The notes under the pieces: generated by a model
Told to the model about the DNA's origin: nothing
What the model saw: only the letters and a program-made list of their open reading frames with translations
Database searches by the model: none
Assembly: GCA_017303855.1 (NCBI GenBank)
Contig: JAFLBL010000002.1
Location: 186,001-250,000, forward strand
Length of the DNA stretch: 64,000 bases
From: Chitinophagales bacterium
GTDB lineage: Bacteria; Bacteroidota; Bacteroidia; Chitinophagales; Chitinophagaceae
Direction of reading: 5' to 3'
Part shown: positions 44,636 through 53,174 of the stretch, one piece after another
Position numbering within the stretch: the stretch's first letter is position 1
Layout of the letters: the number at the start of each line of letters is the position of its first letter
Made by a program: the position numbers and the translations under genes

Positions 44636-45664
44636 TTACTCTTTCAGCAGTAACAGCACGCGTGTCTGCCATTTGGAGGTATCCTTTTCTAATGCGGGGT
44701 CAGTGAGGTACTGTTCAATCACCGGCGATTTTTCTGTCCATTTTTTTGCAGCTACATATTGCCGGAGTGCTGTAAGGGCCAGGGCTGTTTTATCAGGCGC
44801 ACCATAGTGATCGGTATATACCGCTCTGCCTGCTTTTATTTTTTCCATTTTTATGATGGCGGAACCCAGTTCCTTGTCATCGGGCAATGGAAAGGCAGCG
44901 GCCAGATCAACACGCTGACTGGCATTGTCTACCGTAAAAAACAGTCCGGTTGCCACATTTACTTCAGTCTGGCGGCGTTTCGCTTCCTGTGCAATCAACG
45001 GAAAATGCAGTGAAAGAAAGGTTGGCACTTCCCGTGCATGAACAACCTGGCGAATTACTGCATAGTTGGTTTCCGGGAAATCCATTTCTTTTATTTCATA
45101 ACCTGTCTGCTGACCGATGGCCGGATTTTTTTGGGCTACCCGTTCCTTTAATGCCTGCAATCCTTTCTCAAAATCTTCCCCCAGTTGTTTATCCAGATCG
45201 GAGAACAGGTTGAATATATTCCAGGGGCGCGGGGTATCTATTTCAAAATACCAGCTGACCGTGGTGAGTCCATTGGCTTCAGTAAGTGTAAAAACGGAAC
45301 GGGCTGTCATGGCTTTGGGGCGGTGAAAGCGAATCGTGTGATGAACCTGGCTATTGGCAATGGCCGTGGTCAGTTCAATGCTGCCTTCCCCGGAAACAGA
45401 AGGGTCGCCTTTCCAGTCGCTACGTGCTCCTGTATTACCATCAGTACCTGTAATAGTATTTTTTACCGTACTGTCGTGCTGGTTCCAGACGGACCAGGCA
45501 TTGAAGTTTTTAAGCAGCACCAGTTCTTCATATACGGCCGCTGCCGGTGCTTGTATGGTAATGCTTTTTTCCAGGTGTTGCTTTACGGGCATGAGCCAGG
45601 ACATAACCAGGGTAACCAGTAGCAGCGAAATCACAAAAAAGAGGCCCAGCCGGAAATAGTTCAT
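44636..45664 (-). CDS. Membrane-anchored SRPBCC plus GyrI-like effector-binding protein
   Basis: A 342-residue protein with one N-terminal membrane helix (LGLFFVISLLLVTLVMSWLM). An SRPBCC/polyketide-cyclase-like domain follows (about 35-170, with SITIQAPAAAVYEELVLLKN). A GyrI/AraC-effector-binding-like domain (about 190-340, with YAVIRQVVHAREVPTF) ends the protein. Such combinations bind small hydrophobic ligands; no catalytic site is evident. It follows the M16 protease gene with a 5-base gap, so the two are co-transcribed. Confidence 0.8.
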   Translation of the reverse strand: MNYFRLGLFFVISLLLVTLVMSWLMPVKQHLEKSITIQAPAAAVYEELVLLKNFNAWSVWNQHDSTVKNTITGTDGNTGARSDWKGDPSVSGEGSIELTTAIANSQVHHTIRFHRPKAMTARSVFTLTEANGLTTVSWYFEIDTPRPWNIFNLFSDLDKQLGEDFEKGLQALKERVAQKNPAIGQQTGYEIKEMDFPETNYAVIRQVVHAREVPTFLSLHFPLIAQEAKRRQTEVNVATGLFFTVDNASQRVDLAAAFPLPDDKELGSAIIKMEKIKAGRAVYTDHYGAPDKTALALTALRQYVAAKKWTEKSPVIEQYLTDPALEKDTSKWQTRVLLLLKE

Positions 45665-45669
45665 GTGTA

Positions 45670-48510
45670 TCAGAATCCTTTTAATGGTTTTTGATCTGTT
45701 GCGGTTTCCGGTTTCAATGTAATCCGGATATAATTATTCAGGTTGATGTATTTCTTCGCCACATCCTGAATCATTTTGCCGGTGAGGGAATCGATCATTT
45801 CCTGTTTTTTCAACAGGTCAGCCGGATTGCTTCCATACAGATAAGCTTCATATAAACCGGTTGACCAGAAACTGTTCTGTTTTAATTCCACTTCCAGTTT
45901 TCGTTTCTGTTGTTCCTTGATTTTTTCCAGGTCTTCTTTACTCACGCCTGTCCGGATTAGTTTGCGCAGTTCATCGAGTGCGGCGGCGGTCAGCGTGTCT
46001 GCATTTTCCGGGGCACAGGGAAAACTGATATTGAACAGGACATTGGAATAAGGATAGCGGTTCATCATGCCCGATGCGCCAACCCCGTATACTCCGCTTT
46101 TTTCTTCGCGGAGCTGTTCCACCAGTTTGATATCCATCAGTTCGCCCAGGCTGCGTAAGGCATAGGCTTCTTTGCTGTTGTATACTGCCGGGGTACTGAA
46201 CACCAGGTTCACCGTGCTTTGGGGTTCTGTTCCTTTGAATACGGTTTTATCCAGTTTGCCCTTGGGCGGACGAATACCCAGATCCCTGAAGTTTTCTTTT
46301 TTGGTTGTGCCAGGCAGACTGCCGATATATTTTTCCAACAGCGGTTTCAGGCTTTCTTCATTGAAAGAGCCGGTGAAGATAAAAGTGAAGTCGCCGGCAT
46401 TGGCAAAGCGTTCTTTGTAGAGTTGAATACTCCGGTCCGGATTGATCTTATCAAAATCCGCGGGTACCGGCAGGCGGCCGCCCCTGGGGTGTTGCTGTGT
46501 AAGTATTTTCTGTACTTCCCCGCTATAATATATTTCCGGATTGGAAGCCACATTGGCATACAGTTGTTTCTGCCTTGTCTTAAATGATTCAAAAGCACCG
46601 GCATCTTTCCGCGGCGCGGTGAAATAGAGATAGACCAGTTGCAAAAGTGTTTCTGTTTCTTTCGGATTCGTACTGCCGTTCAATCCTTCAGTCAGTGCCC
46701 CGATATTCGGTGTTACACTGGTGTTTTTGCCTTTGAGCATATTGCCCAGATCAATCGCGGAGAATCCGCCCACACCACTTTGTGATACAATGGCCGCCGC
46801 ATTGATGGCGGAATAGTAATCCGCGTTTGCGGCCAGTGAATGTCCGCCCTTGCTGAATGCACGGAATAATATTTCGTCGTTTTTGAAAGTAGTGGGCTTG
46901 AGTACAACGGTGGCACCGTTGGATAATTTCAACGTGGTGGTACCAACCTCTTCATCTGTTTTTGTACTGAGGATCCTGCCGCCTTTTAAAGCAGAGGCAT
47001 CCATTAATGAGGTGGCCAGTACTTTTTCTTTATAGGGTGTAATGGCCGCTGTTTCCACGGCAGACAGCACCTGTTTTACTTCATCCGCTGACGGAATTTT
47101 TATACCGTCTTTATCGGGGGCATTCAGGGTAACCACCATATTCTTATTGCTGATCCATTGTGGTGCGAGGGCATTTACCTCCTGCAACGTAATGGTGCTG
47201 AGGTATTGTTTTACGAAATCATATTCCCATTCAATACCGGGGATGGGCTCTTCCGTGAGGAAGTTGCGGATATATTCTTCCACATAACTGGCGGATTCTT
47301 CTTTTTCCCGTTCATTGAATACTTTATCATAGTAACTGCGGATCTGCCTTTTCTGCAATTCAAATTCTGATGCGGTAAAACCATGCAGCAGGATTCGTCT
47401 GTTTTCTTCGGCGAGTACATAAAGAGAACGGCGCATGCCGGTATCGCTGCTGTTGGCAAATAGCTGAAACGCATCCTTGGTCCGCGCATAGCTGTCACCG
47501 TAATACGAACCAGCCCCTACAAAAGGCGGATTGGGCTGAAGGGTCAGTTCGCGGAAGCGGCTGTTTTGCATACCCGTAAAAAGCACCCCGTTCATATAGC
47601 GTACATAATCACCAACCGTGTTTTCCGGTTGCCGGTCGCGTTTGTATAAAATCTCAATAGACGGGAAAGCGGTTTCTTTATCCTTGGCCACCACTGTCAG
47701 TAACTCCGCATGATCGGGTACCGGGAAATTTTCCCGTTTGCGGGGTTGCGCGGCAGCCGGCATATCGCCAAATATTTCCCTGATCTTTTGTTCCATATCA
47801 TTTACATCCACATCCCCCACTACAATGATGGCTTGCTGATCCGGCCGGTACCAGTCGGTATAAAAACGTTTCAACGCCGCGTGTGAAAAATGCTGGAGAA
47901 TCTCCAGTTTGCCGATGGGCAGGCGTTCGGCATAACGGGAGCCCTGGTATTGCACCGGAAGCGTTTGTTTCATCATCCGTTCATCCGCGCCACGGCTCAG
48001 CCGCCATTCTTCGATCACTACTCCTCTTTCTTTTTCCACTTCGGTGGAGTCAAGTAAGGCATTATGGGCCCAGTCTTCCAGGATCTGCAGGCCTTTTTCC
48101 ACCAGTCCGGGCTTATCGGTAGGTACGGGCAGCATGTATACCGTTTCATCAAAACCGGTGTATGCGTTCAGATCGGCGCCGAATTCAACCCCGATGCTCT
48201 GAAGATAACTCACCAGTTCATTTTTGGGGAATCGCCGGGTGCCATTGAAATTCATGTGTTCCATAAAATGCGCCAGTCCCAGCTGGTCATCATCTTCCAT
48301 TACTGAACCGGCATTTACAACGAGGCGGAGTTCCACTCTTTTCTCGGGCTTTATATTGTGCCGGATATAATACGTGAGGCCGTTGGCCAGTTTACCGATT
48401 TTCACTTTGGGATCTACCGGCATAGGTTGTGCGGGATTGATCTGGGCCTGTAATTGTGTATAGCATACGATCAGCAGGAGCCCGGATAAAGAGCGGAGGA
48501 AACGTTGCAT
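45670..48510 (-). CDS. M16 family zinc metalloprotease
   Basis: A 946-residue exported protease (signal in LRSLSGLLLIVCYTQLQAQ). The first M16 half has the inverted zinc motif HFMEH (His81, Glu84, His85), with the distal Glu expected near EKERGVVIEEW. The second, non-catalytic half begins after ~residue 500. The double-domain size matches pitrilysin/PqqL-type periplasmic enzymes that degrade peptides. Gene order on this strand is MsrB, M16 protease, then the SRPBCC protein. Confidence 0.93.
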   Translation of the reverse strand: MQRFLRSLSGLLLIVCYTQLQAQINPAQPMPVDPKVKIGKLANGLTYYIRHNIKPEKRVELRLVVNAGSVMEDDDQLGLAHFMEHMNFNGTRRFPKNELVSYLQSIGVEFGADLNAYTGFDETVYMLPVPTDKPGLVEKGLQILEDWAHNALLDSTEVEKERGVVIEEWRLSRGADERMMKQTLPVQYQGSRYAERLPIGKLEILQHFSHAALKRFYTDWYRPDQQAIIVVGDVDVNDMEQKIREIFGDMPAAAQPRKRENFPVPDHAELLTVVAKDKETAFPSIEILYKRDRQPENTVGDYVRYMNGVLFTGMQNSRFRELTLQPNPPFVGAGSYYGDSYARTKDAFQLFANSSDTGMRRSLYVLAEENRRILLHGFTASEFELQKRQIRSYYDKVFNEREKEESASYVEEYIRNFLTEEPIPGIEWEYDFVKQYLSTITLQEVNALAPQWISNKNMVVTLNAPDKDGIKIPSADEVKQVLSAVETAAITPYKEKVLATSLMDASALKGGRILSTKTDEEVGTTTLKLSNGATVVLKPTTFKNDEILFRAFSKGGHSLAANADYYSAINAAAIVSQSGVGGFSAIDLGNMLKGKNTSVTPNIGALTEGLNGSTNPKETETLLQLVYLYFTAPRKDAGAFESFKTRQKQLYANVASNPEIYYSGEVQKILTQQHPRGGRLPVPADFDKINPDRSIQLYKERFANAGDFTFIFTGSFNEESLKPLLEKYIGSLPGTTKKENFRDLGIRPPKGKLDKTVFKGTEPQSTVNLVFSTPAVYNSKEAYALRSLGELMDIKLVEQLREEKSGVYGVGASGMMNRYPYSNVLFNISFPCAPENADTLTAAALDELRKLIRTGVSKEDLEKIKEQQKRKLEVELKQNSFWSTGLYEAYLYGSNPADLLKKQEMIDSLTGKMIQDVAKKYINLNNYIRITLKPETATDQKPLKGF

Positions 48511-48560
48511 AGAAGGAGCTTTTGTCCGGTAAAATTATCCACCGGAACCCGGTTATAAAA

Positions 48561-48590
48561 ATTAAAAATCCCGGCCTGCGGACCGGGATT
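48561..48590 (-). terminator. Terminator behind msrB
   Basis: On the minus strand an 8-bp GC-rich stem (AATCCCGG/CCGGGATT) with an 8-nt loop is followed by TTTTTAATTTTT. It separates msrB from the M16 protease gene. Confidence 0.75.
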
Positions 48591-48602
48591 CAGAAAAGGG
48601 GT

Positions 48603-49190
48603 TTATTGATTTGTTTTTTCCTTGTATTGTTTGGCGGCATCGGCGGCTTTCTGGAAATCGAGAATTACACCGTTGATGCAATAACGGAGGCCGGTCGGGG
48701 GCGGCCCGTCATCAAATACATGACCGAGATGGGCTTTGCAACGGCCGCATTGTACTTCGGTACGTTCCATGCCATGGGTATTGTCGGGTGTATAAATAAT
48801 ACTGCCTTTACTGATTGGCTCATAAAAGCTGGGCCAGCCACAGCCGCTTTCGAATTTGGTATCGCTTTTGAACAACGCGTTGCCACAGGCCGCGCAATAA
48901 TAGGTGCCGGTTTCTTTAAAGCTTTCAAATTTACTGGTCCAGGGTCTTTCCGTGCCTTTCTGACGGGCGATATAATAAACCTCGGCCGGCAGAATCTTTT
49001 TCCACTCTTCCTCAGTCATGGTAACGCGGGCCGTATCTGTAGTTGAATAAACGGGATTGTTTTTCCGGGTGCTGTCCATAGTCGTTTTATTTACAGGTGT
49101 TGGGGCGGATTGCGAATAGCTGCATTGTTGCAACAATCCGCAAAAGCCAAATATGAGGGTGAGGCGAGAAAACCGTTTCATGATAATCAT
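48603..49190 (-). CDS. msrB: Peptide-methionine (R)-S-oxide reductase MsrB, lipoprotein form
   Basis: A ~195-residue enzyme that reduces methionine-R-sulfoxide in proteins. The N-terminus (FSRLTLIFGFCGLLQQC) is a lipoprotein signal, so it acts in the periplasm. The MsrB domain (about 55-185) has two zinc CxxC pairs (YYCAACGNALF and CGRC), ESGCGWPSF, and the catalytic Cys in RYCINGVIL. The family usually has RYCINS, so Gly replaces Ser. Starts at 49190 (MIIMKRF) and 49181 (MKRFSR) are both possible; the TAAGTTTG box four bases from 49190 favours the first. Confidence 0.93.
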   Translation of the reverse strand: MIIMKRFSRLTLIFGFCGLLQQCSYSQSAPTPVNKTTMDSTRKNNPVYSTTDTARVTMTEEEWKKILPAEVYYIARQKGTERPWTSKFESFKETGTYYCAACGNALFKSDTKFESGCGWPSFYEPISKGSIIYTPDNTHGMERTEVQCGRCKAHLGHVFDDGPPPTGLRYCINGVILDFQKAADAAKQYKEKTNQ

Positions 49191-49194
49191 ATAA

Positions 49195-49202
49195 CAAACT
49201 TA
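49195..49202 (-). promoter_or_regulatory. -7 box TAAGTTTG before msrB
   Basis: Minus-strand TAnnTTTG match ending four bases before the ATG at 49190. Confidence 0.5.
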
Positions 49203-49323
49203 CGTAAACAAGGTTGGCCTGATAGCGGCCGGCCCCGGAACTTACATTTGTTAACATTTTAATATCAGTTAATTATTCATGGTAAAAATGATTCCGGGCA
49301 TACGGATTTCAGTGCTTGTATGG

Positions 49324-49331
49324 TATATTTG
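49324..49331 (+). promoter_or_regulatory. -7 box TATATTTG before adk
   Basis: TAnnTTTG match 27 bases before the adk ATG at 49359, predicting a leader of about 20 nt. No clear -33 TTTG is visible. Confidence 0.45.
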
Positions 49332-49358
49332 TTCGAACACCAAGACGTATAATTGATT

Positions 49359-49937
49359 ATGTTTAATTTAATTCTTTTTGGTCCTCCCGGTAGTGGGAAA
49401 GGCACGCAGTCAGACAAACTGGTAGAAAAGTATGGGTTGAAACACCTGTCCACCGGCAACCTGCTTCGCCAGGAAATAGCTGATAAAACCCCCTTGGGCA
49501 TTGAGGCCAAAAGCTTTATTGACAAGGGCCAGCTGGTACCCGACGAAGTGGTGATTGGCATGGTGGATTCCTTTTTTGAACTGCATAAAGACGCCAGCGG
49601 ATTTCTTTTTGACGGATTTCCCCGGACTGCGGCCCAGGCTGTGGCACTCGATAAATTATTATCACTGAAGCAAACTTCCATTGCGGCTGTACTGGCATTG
49701 GAAGTAGGCGAGGAAGAGTTGGTAAAACGCCTGCTGAACCGGGGTAAAACCTCCGGCCGCAGTGATGATACCAATGAAGAAGTAATCCGGAAACGGTTTG
49801 CGGTTTACACGAATGAAACATCAGCCGTGGCAGCGCATTATAAAGCGGCCCACAAGTTTCAGTCTGTAAAAGGAGAAGGCAGTGTGGACGATATCTTCGC
49901 CGCATTATCCGCAGCGATTGATAAAAAGATGGCGTAA
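49359..49937 (+). CDS. adk: Adenylate kinase, short-lid form
   Basis: A 192-residue enzyme interconverting ATP, ADP and AMP. The P-loop GPPGSGKGTQ is at residues 8-17. The AMP-binding segment HLSTGNLLRQEI, the FDGFPRT motif and a short lid RGKTSGRSDDT are present; the zinc-finger lid of long forms is absent. The ATG at 49359 is preferred over an upstream TTG. Convergent with the rhomboid-like gene, three bases apart. Confidence 0.97.
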   Translation: MFNLILFGPPGSGKGTQSDKLVEKYGLKHLSTGNLLRQEIADKTPLGIEAKSFIDKGQLVPDEVVIGMVDSFFELHKDASGFLFDGFPRTAAQAVALDKLLSLKQTSIAAVLALEVGEEELVKRLLNRGKTSGRSDDTNEEVIRKRFAVYTNETSAVAAHYKAAHKFQSVKGEGSVDDIFAALSAAIDKKMA

Positions 49938-49940
49938 GGA

Positions 49941-50879
49941 TCAGATCCGGACATCGTCTTCACCCGCCCGGCGGAGTATGTCTTTTTCCTCAGTCGTCAG
50001 GGAATTATAGCCTTGCTGATTGATCTTATCTAAAATCTCATCAACGCGCTGCATGGTAACATGCGGCGTTTTTTTATACGGCGCATTTTCAGCTTTATAG
50101 AACAACTGGTCTTTGATAGCGGGTACATTTTTGCGGGGTTTGTCCGGATTGAAAAGGTTATTAACCCAGTCAAAAAAATTACTCATCCATTCACTCCAGT
50201 CATAACCTCTTTTTACAAACCAGATAAAAAGATAACCGGTGAGGGCACCCGCCAGCAGCGGAGCAAATACTTCGATACGATAGTTGGGAACAGTAGCTAT
50301 GGATACAGCGGTATAAAAGGCGGTCAATATCCAGACGGGCAGTCCGCCACCCAGCATGGGAAAAATCCGGTAGCCGGGAGATATGGTTGTAATAGCAACC
50401 GCAATGGCAAGAATACTGGCCGCGCTGCCATAATACATACTTACGGGTGCGTAGCCGGGTGAGCGCAATACTGCTGATGTAATCAAAAAAACGAGTACGC
50501 CGGCCAGTCCGCCATAAATGTAAAGGGGAACTATTTTCCGGTTGCCGGTAATGTCCTGCATTATATAGCCAAAGGTCCAGAGCCAGAGCATATTGGCCAG
50601 TGTCATCCAGAAACCGATATGCGTAAACATCGCGGTAAGTACCGTCCATGGTTTTGAAGCCAGCGTGGACAGATCGGATGACAATACCGCCAGGGGCAAT
50701 ACATCAGCTGTAAAGAAGCGGGTAACATCCTCTTCCGTACGGTAGATATAGTAATAAAATACTTTCGACAGGGCAATGCTGATATAGACAACCAGGTTAA
50801 TCACAATCAGCCGGGTAAGGGCATTGTTGCTATCACCAAGGGTGAGTCGTTGTTTTGCTGAAGTTTCTGAGTATGACAT
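49941..50879 (-). CDS. Rhomboid-like protein, apparently catalytically inactive
   Basis: A 312-residue protein with six membrane helices of the rhomboid fold and a C-terminal cytoplasmic tail ending in the helical motif DEILDKINQQGYNSLTTEEK. At the serine site the sequence is YYGSAAS, so Ala153 stands where GASG-type rhomboids have Ser. At the histidine site APLLAGALTG has Leu208 in place of the His of AHLGGALTG. It therefore resembles an iRhom/Derlin-type pseudoprotease. It lies directly downstream of an active rhomboid on the same strand, which makes a partner or regulatory role plausible. Confidence 0.82.
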   Translation of the reverse strand: MSYSETSAKQRLTLGDSNNALTRLIVINLVVYISIALSKVFYYYIYRTEEDVTRFFTADVLPLAVLSSDLSTLASKPWTVLTAMFTHIGFWMTLANMLWLWTFGYIMQDITGNRKIVPLYIYGGLAGVLVFLITSAVLRSPGYAPVSMYYGSAASILAIAVAITTISPGYRIFPMLGGGLPVWILTAFYTAVSIATVPNYRIEVFAPLLAGALTGYLFIWFVKRGYDWSEWMSNFFDWVNNLFNPDKPRKNVPAIKDQLFYKAENAPYKKTPHVTMQRVDEILDKINQQGYNSLTTEEKDILRRAGEDDVRI

Positions 50880-50895
50880 GGGTTGTTACCGGATA

Positions 50896-50903
50896 CAAAT
50901 GTA
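50896..50903 (-). promoter_or_regulatory. -7 box TACATTTG before the rhomboid-like gene
   Basis: Minus-strand TAnnTTTG match 16 bases before the ATG at 50879. It indicates that this gene can be transcribed separately from the upstream rhomboid gene. Confidence 0.5.
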
Positions 50904-50934
50904 ATGGTTGGATCTGCTTTTTTCCCGGACCTGT

Positions 50935-51585
50935 TTAGTACAACGTTTTCCGGTTGGTTTTGTTCCAGAAAAAAACGATCAGAAAACCGGTGAGGGCACC
51001 ACCCAGGTGGGCAAAATGCGCAATATCGTCTCCGGCAATCTGTCCGATTCCTCCAAAAAGATCAATCAATACATAAAACAAAACCAGCCATTTCGCTTTA
51101 ATGGGTACCGGAATCGGTATAATCATCAGTTCTGTATTGGGGAAAAGATATCCAAAGGCGATAAATATACCCATTACTGCACCTGATGCACCTACGGCGA
51201 AGGAAAATGTGCCCAGCAGGTATTGCATCAGCAGGTGGGCACCCGCGGCACCGATACCACAGGCCAGGTAAAAAAACAGAAAACGCTTTGGCCCCCAGAT
51301 ATTTTCGAGAATCCGGCCAAACATGTAGAGGCCAAACATATTGAACAGGATATGAAAGAAAATGATATTGTTATTGCCGTCATACGAAGCATGGGCAAAC
51401 ATGTGGGTGAGTAACTGGTACGGCTCAAAAAAGGGGGTATTTACCGGCCAGAGCCCGATTTTTATTGTCAGTCCCCATTGCTTATCATATATCAGCTGGG
51501 CAATCCAGACCAGCACATTGATAATAATCAGGTTTTTAACAACCGGGGGAAAACGGTCCGGCCTGGTAAAACGGTAATCACTCAT
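50935..51585 (-). CDS. Rhomboid family intramembrane serine protease
   Basis: A 216-residue, six-helix membrane protease. Ser134 lies in AVGASGAVMGI and His193 in FAHLGGALTGF, the catalytic pair. HILFNMFGLYMFGRILE is the conserved N-terminal core region with the oxyanion-hole Asn. It cleaves membrane-spanning substrates; the target is unknown. A TAATTTTG box lies four bases before its ATG and uses the stop codon of rlmD as its TA, so it is probably leaderless. Confidence 0.94.
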   Translation of the reverse strand: MSDYRFTRPDRFPPVVKNLIIINVLVWIAQLIYDKQWGLTIKIGLWPVNTPFFEPYQLLTHMFAHASYDGNNNIIFFHILFNMFGLYMFGRILENIWGPKRFLFFYLACGIGAAGAHLLMQYLLGTFSFAVGASGAVMGIFIAFGYLFPNTELMIIPIPVPIKAKWLVLFYVLIDLFGGIGQIAGDDIAHFAHLGGALTGFLIVFFWNKTNRKTLY

Positions 51586-51589
51586 AGGG

Positions 51590-51597
51590 CAAAATTA
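51590..51597 (-). promoter_or_regulatory. -7 box TAATTTTG before the rhomboid gene
   Basis: Minus-strand TAnnTTTG match ending four bases before the ATG at 51585. Its first bases coincide with the TAA stop of rlmD (51595-51597). Confidence 0.5.
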
Positions 51598-53016
51598 GGC
51601 TTTCTCTGACCTTTTTAGTTTCAATTGAACCACATTCTCAATATGATGGGTATGCGGGAACATATCCACCGGCTGTACCCGTGTAACGGCATACTTTTCA
51701 TCCAGTAAATGCAGATCACGGGCCTGTGTGGCAGGATTGCAGCTAACGTATACAACCACCGGCGCTTCCATATCCAGAATTTTTCTGACAAGTTTTTCGT
51801 GCATACCGGCCCGGGGCGGATCGGTAATAATCACATCCGGACGGCCATGCGTGGCAAAAAACTCATCATTACAGATATCGATTACATCGCCGGCGAAGAA
51901 AGCGGTACCGGTTAACTGATTCAGGGCGGCATTTTCCTTTGCGTCTTCAATAGCGGCTTCCACCATTTCCACCCCGATGATTTTTTTTGCTTTTTCGCTC
52001 ACAAAAATTCCAATGCTGCCGGTTCCGCAATAGAGATCGTACACGGTTTCCGTTCCACTCAGTTCCGCAAATTCACGGGTTACCTGGTATAATACTTCGC
52101 CTTGTTTTGTATTGGTCTGAAAAAAAGATTTCGGACCGATTTTAAAGGCAAAGTTTTCCAGATGCTCTATCACATATCCTTTACCATGGTAAGCCACGGG
52201 GGAGAGGTCGTAGAGGCTGTCGTTCCATTTGGTATTAACGGTGTACAAAAGGGTGGTGATTGCGGGAAATTCAGTCAGTACGGCATCCATCAGCTGACTT
52301 ATTTTCGACTGATCATCTTCCGCCACCACGATATTTACCATCAGTTCACCGGTGGTGCACAACCGCACCTGCATCGTGCGGAGAAAACCGGTATGATTCC
52401 GGATATCATAAAATGGCCAGCCCTTCAGTTTTGCAAAGTGTTTAATAAACAAACGCAAGGCATTGGTTGGTTCTCCTTGCAGAAAGCACTGATCTATATC
52501 CACCACTTTATCAAAAAATCCTTTGGCATGAAAGCCGGCCACATCCGCTTCGCTGCTGATGGATTCGTCACTGATTTCCGCTTTGGTAAGAAAGCGTTTA
52601 TTCCCGAATGTATACTCGATTTTATTGCGGTAGTGCCTTGTATCCGCTCCTCCCAGGATGGGCTGAATTGCAGGTAACGGAACCTTGCCGATCCGTTGCA
52701 ATACATCGGATACCTGTTTGCTTTTATACTGCAATTGCTTTTCATAGGGGAGCATCTGCCACTGGCAGCCGCCGCATACACCAAAATGGGTGCAAAAGGG
52801 GGTAACCCTTTCCGGCGAATATTCATGCACCTGCAATACCATGCCTTCGGCCCAGTCTTTTTTATTTTTCAGCAGCCGTACATCCACGAGATCGCCCGGT
52901 ACCACGCCATCCATAAAAATCACTTTCCCGTCCACCCGGGCCAGGCTTTTTCCCTCCGCGGCATAGTCTTCAACCCGGACATTTTGCAATACGATATTTT
53001 TCTTCTTTTTTCTCAC
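51595..53016 (-). CDS. rlmD: 23S rRNA (uracil-5-)-methyltransferase RlmD/RumA type
   Basis: A 473-residue SAM-dependent RNA methyltransferase. An N-terminal TRAM domain (VEDYAAEGKSLARVDGKVIF) comes first. The [4Fe-4S] cysteines are C-x5-C-x2-C in PFCTHFGVCGGCQW plus a fourth Cys in DIDQCFLQ. The SAM site is DLYCGTGSIGIF, then TDPPRAGMH and the catalytic Cys in VYVSCNPATQARDL. It makes m5U in 23S rRNA; the exact position cannot be told from sequence alone. The start is GTG at 53016, supported by a TATATTTG box four bases upstream. Confidence 0.92.
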   Translation of the reverse strand: MRKKKKNIVLQNVRVEDYAAEGKSLARVDGKVIFMDGVVPGDLVDVRLLKNKKDWAEGMVLQVHEYSPERVTPFCTHFGVCGGCQWQMLPYEKQLQYKSKQVSDVLQRIGKVPLPAIQPILGGADTRHYRNKIEYTFGNKRFLTKAEISDESISSEADVAGFHAKGFFDKVVDIDQCFLQGEPTNALRLFIKHFAKLKGWPFYDIRNHTGFLRTMQVRLCTTGELMVNIVVAEDDQSKISQLMDAVLTEFPAITTLLYTVNTKWNDSLYDLSPVAYHGKGYVIEHLENFAFKIGPKSFFQTNTKQGEVLYQVTREFAELSGTETVYDLYCGTGSIGIFVSEKAKKIIGVEMVEAAIEDAKENAALNQLTGTAFFAGDVIDICNDEFFATHGRPDVIITDPPRAGMHEKLVRKILDMEAPVVVYVSCNPATQARDLHLLDEKYAVTRVQPVDMFPHTHHIENVVQLKLKRSEKA

Positions 53017-53020
53017 GCCG

Positions 53021-53028
53021 CAAATATA
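53021..53028 (-). promoter_or_regulatory. -7 box TATATTTG before rlmD
   Basis: Minus-strand TAnnTTTG match ending four bases before the GTG start at 53016. It supports that start and a leaderless transcript. Confidence 0.5.
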
Positions 53029-53174
53029 CCTAAGCGACCCGGGCTGGCAGCCGGAAATTTCCTTTACCCAGGCAACGGTTTTGCGTTTTTTGCCCTCTTT
53101 ATCAGCGATTTTCCCTCCGGGCCCCTTTCTGCGGCTCCCGGTTTTTAAATACCTTTACAGGATTCATGCGTATT

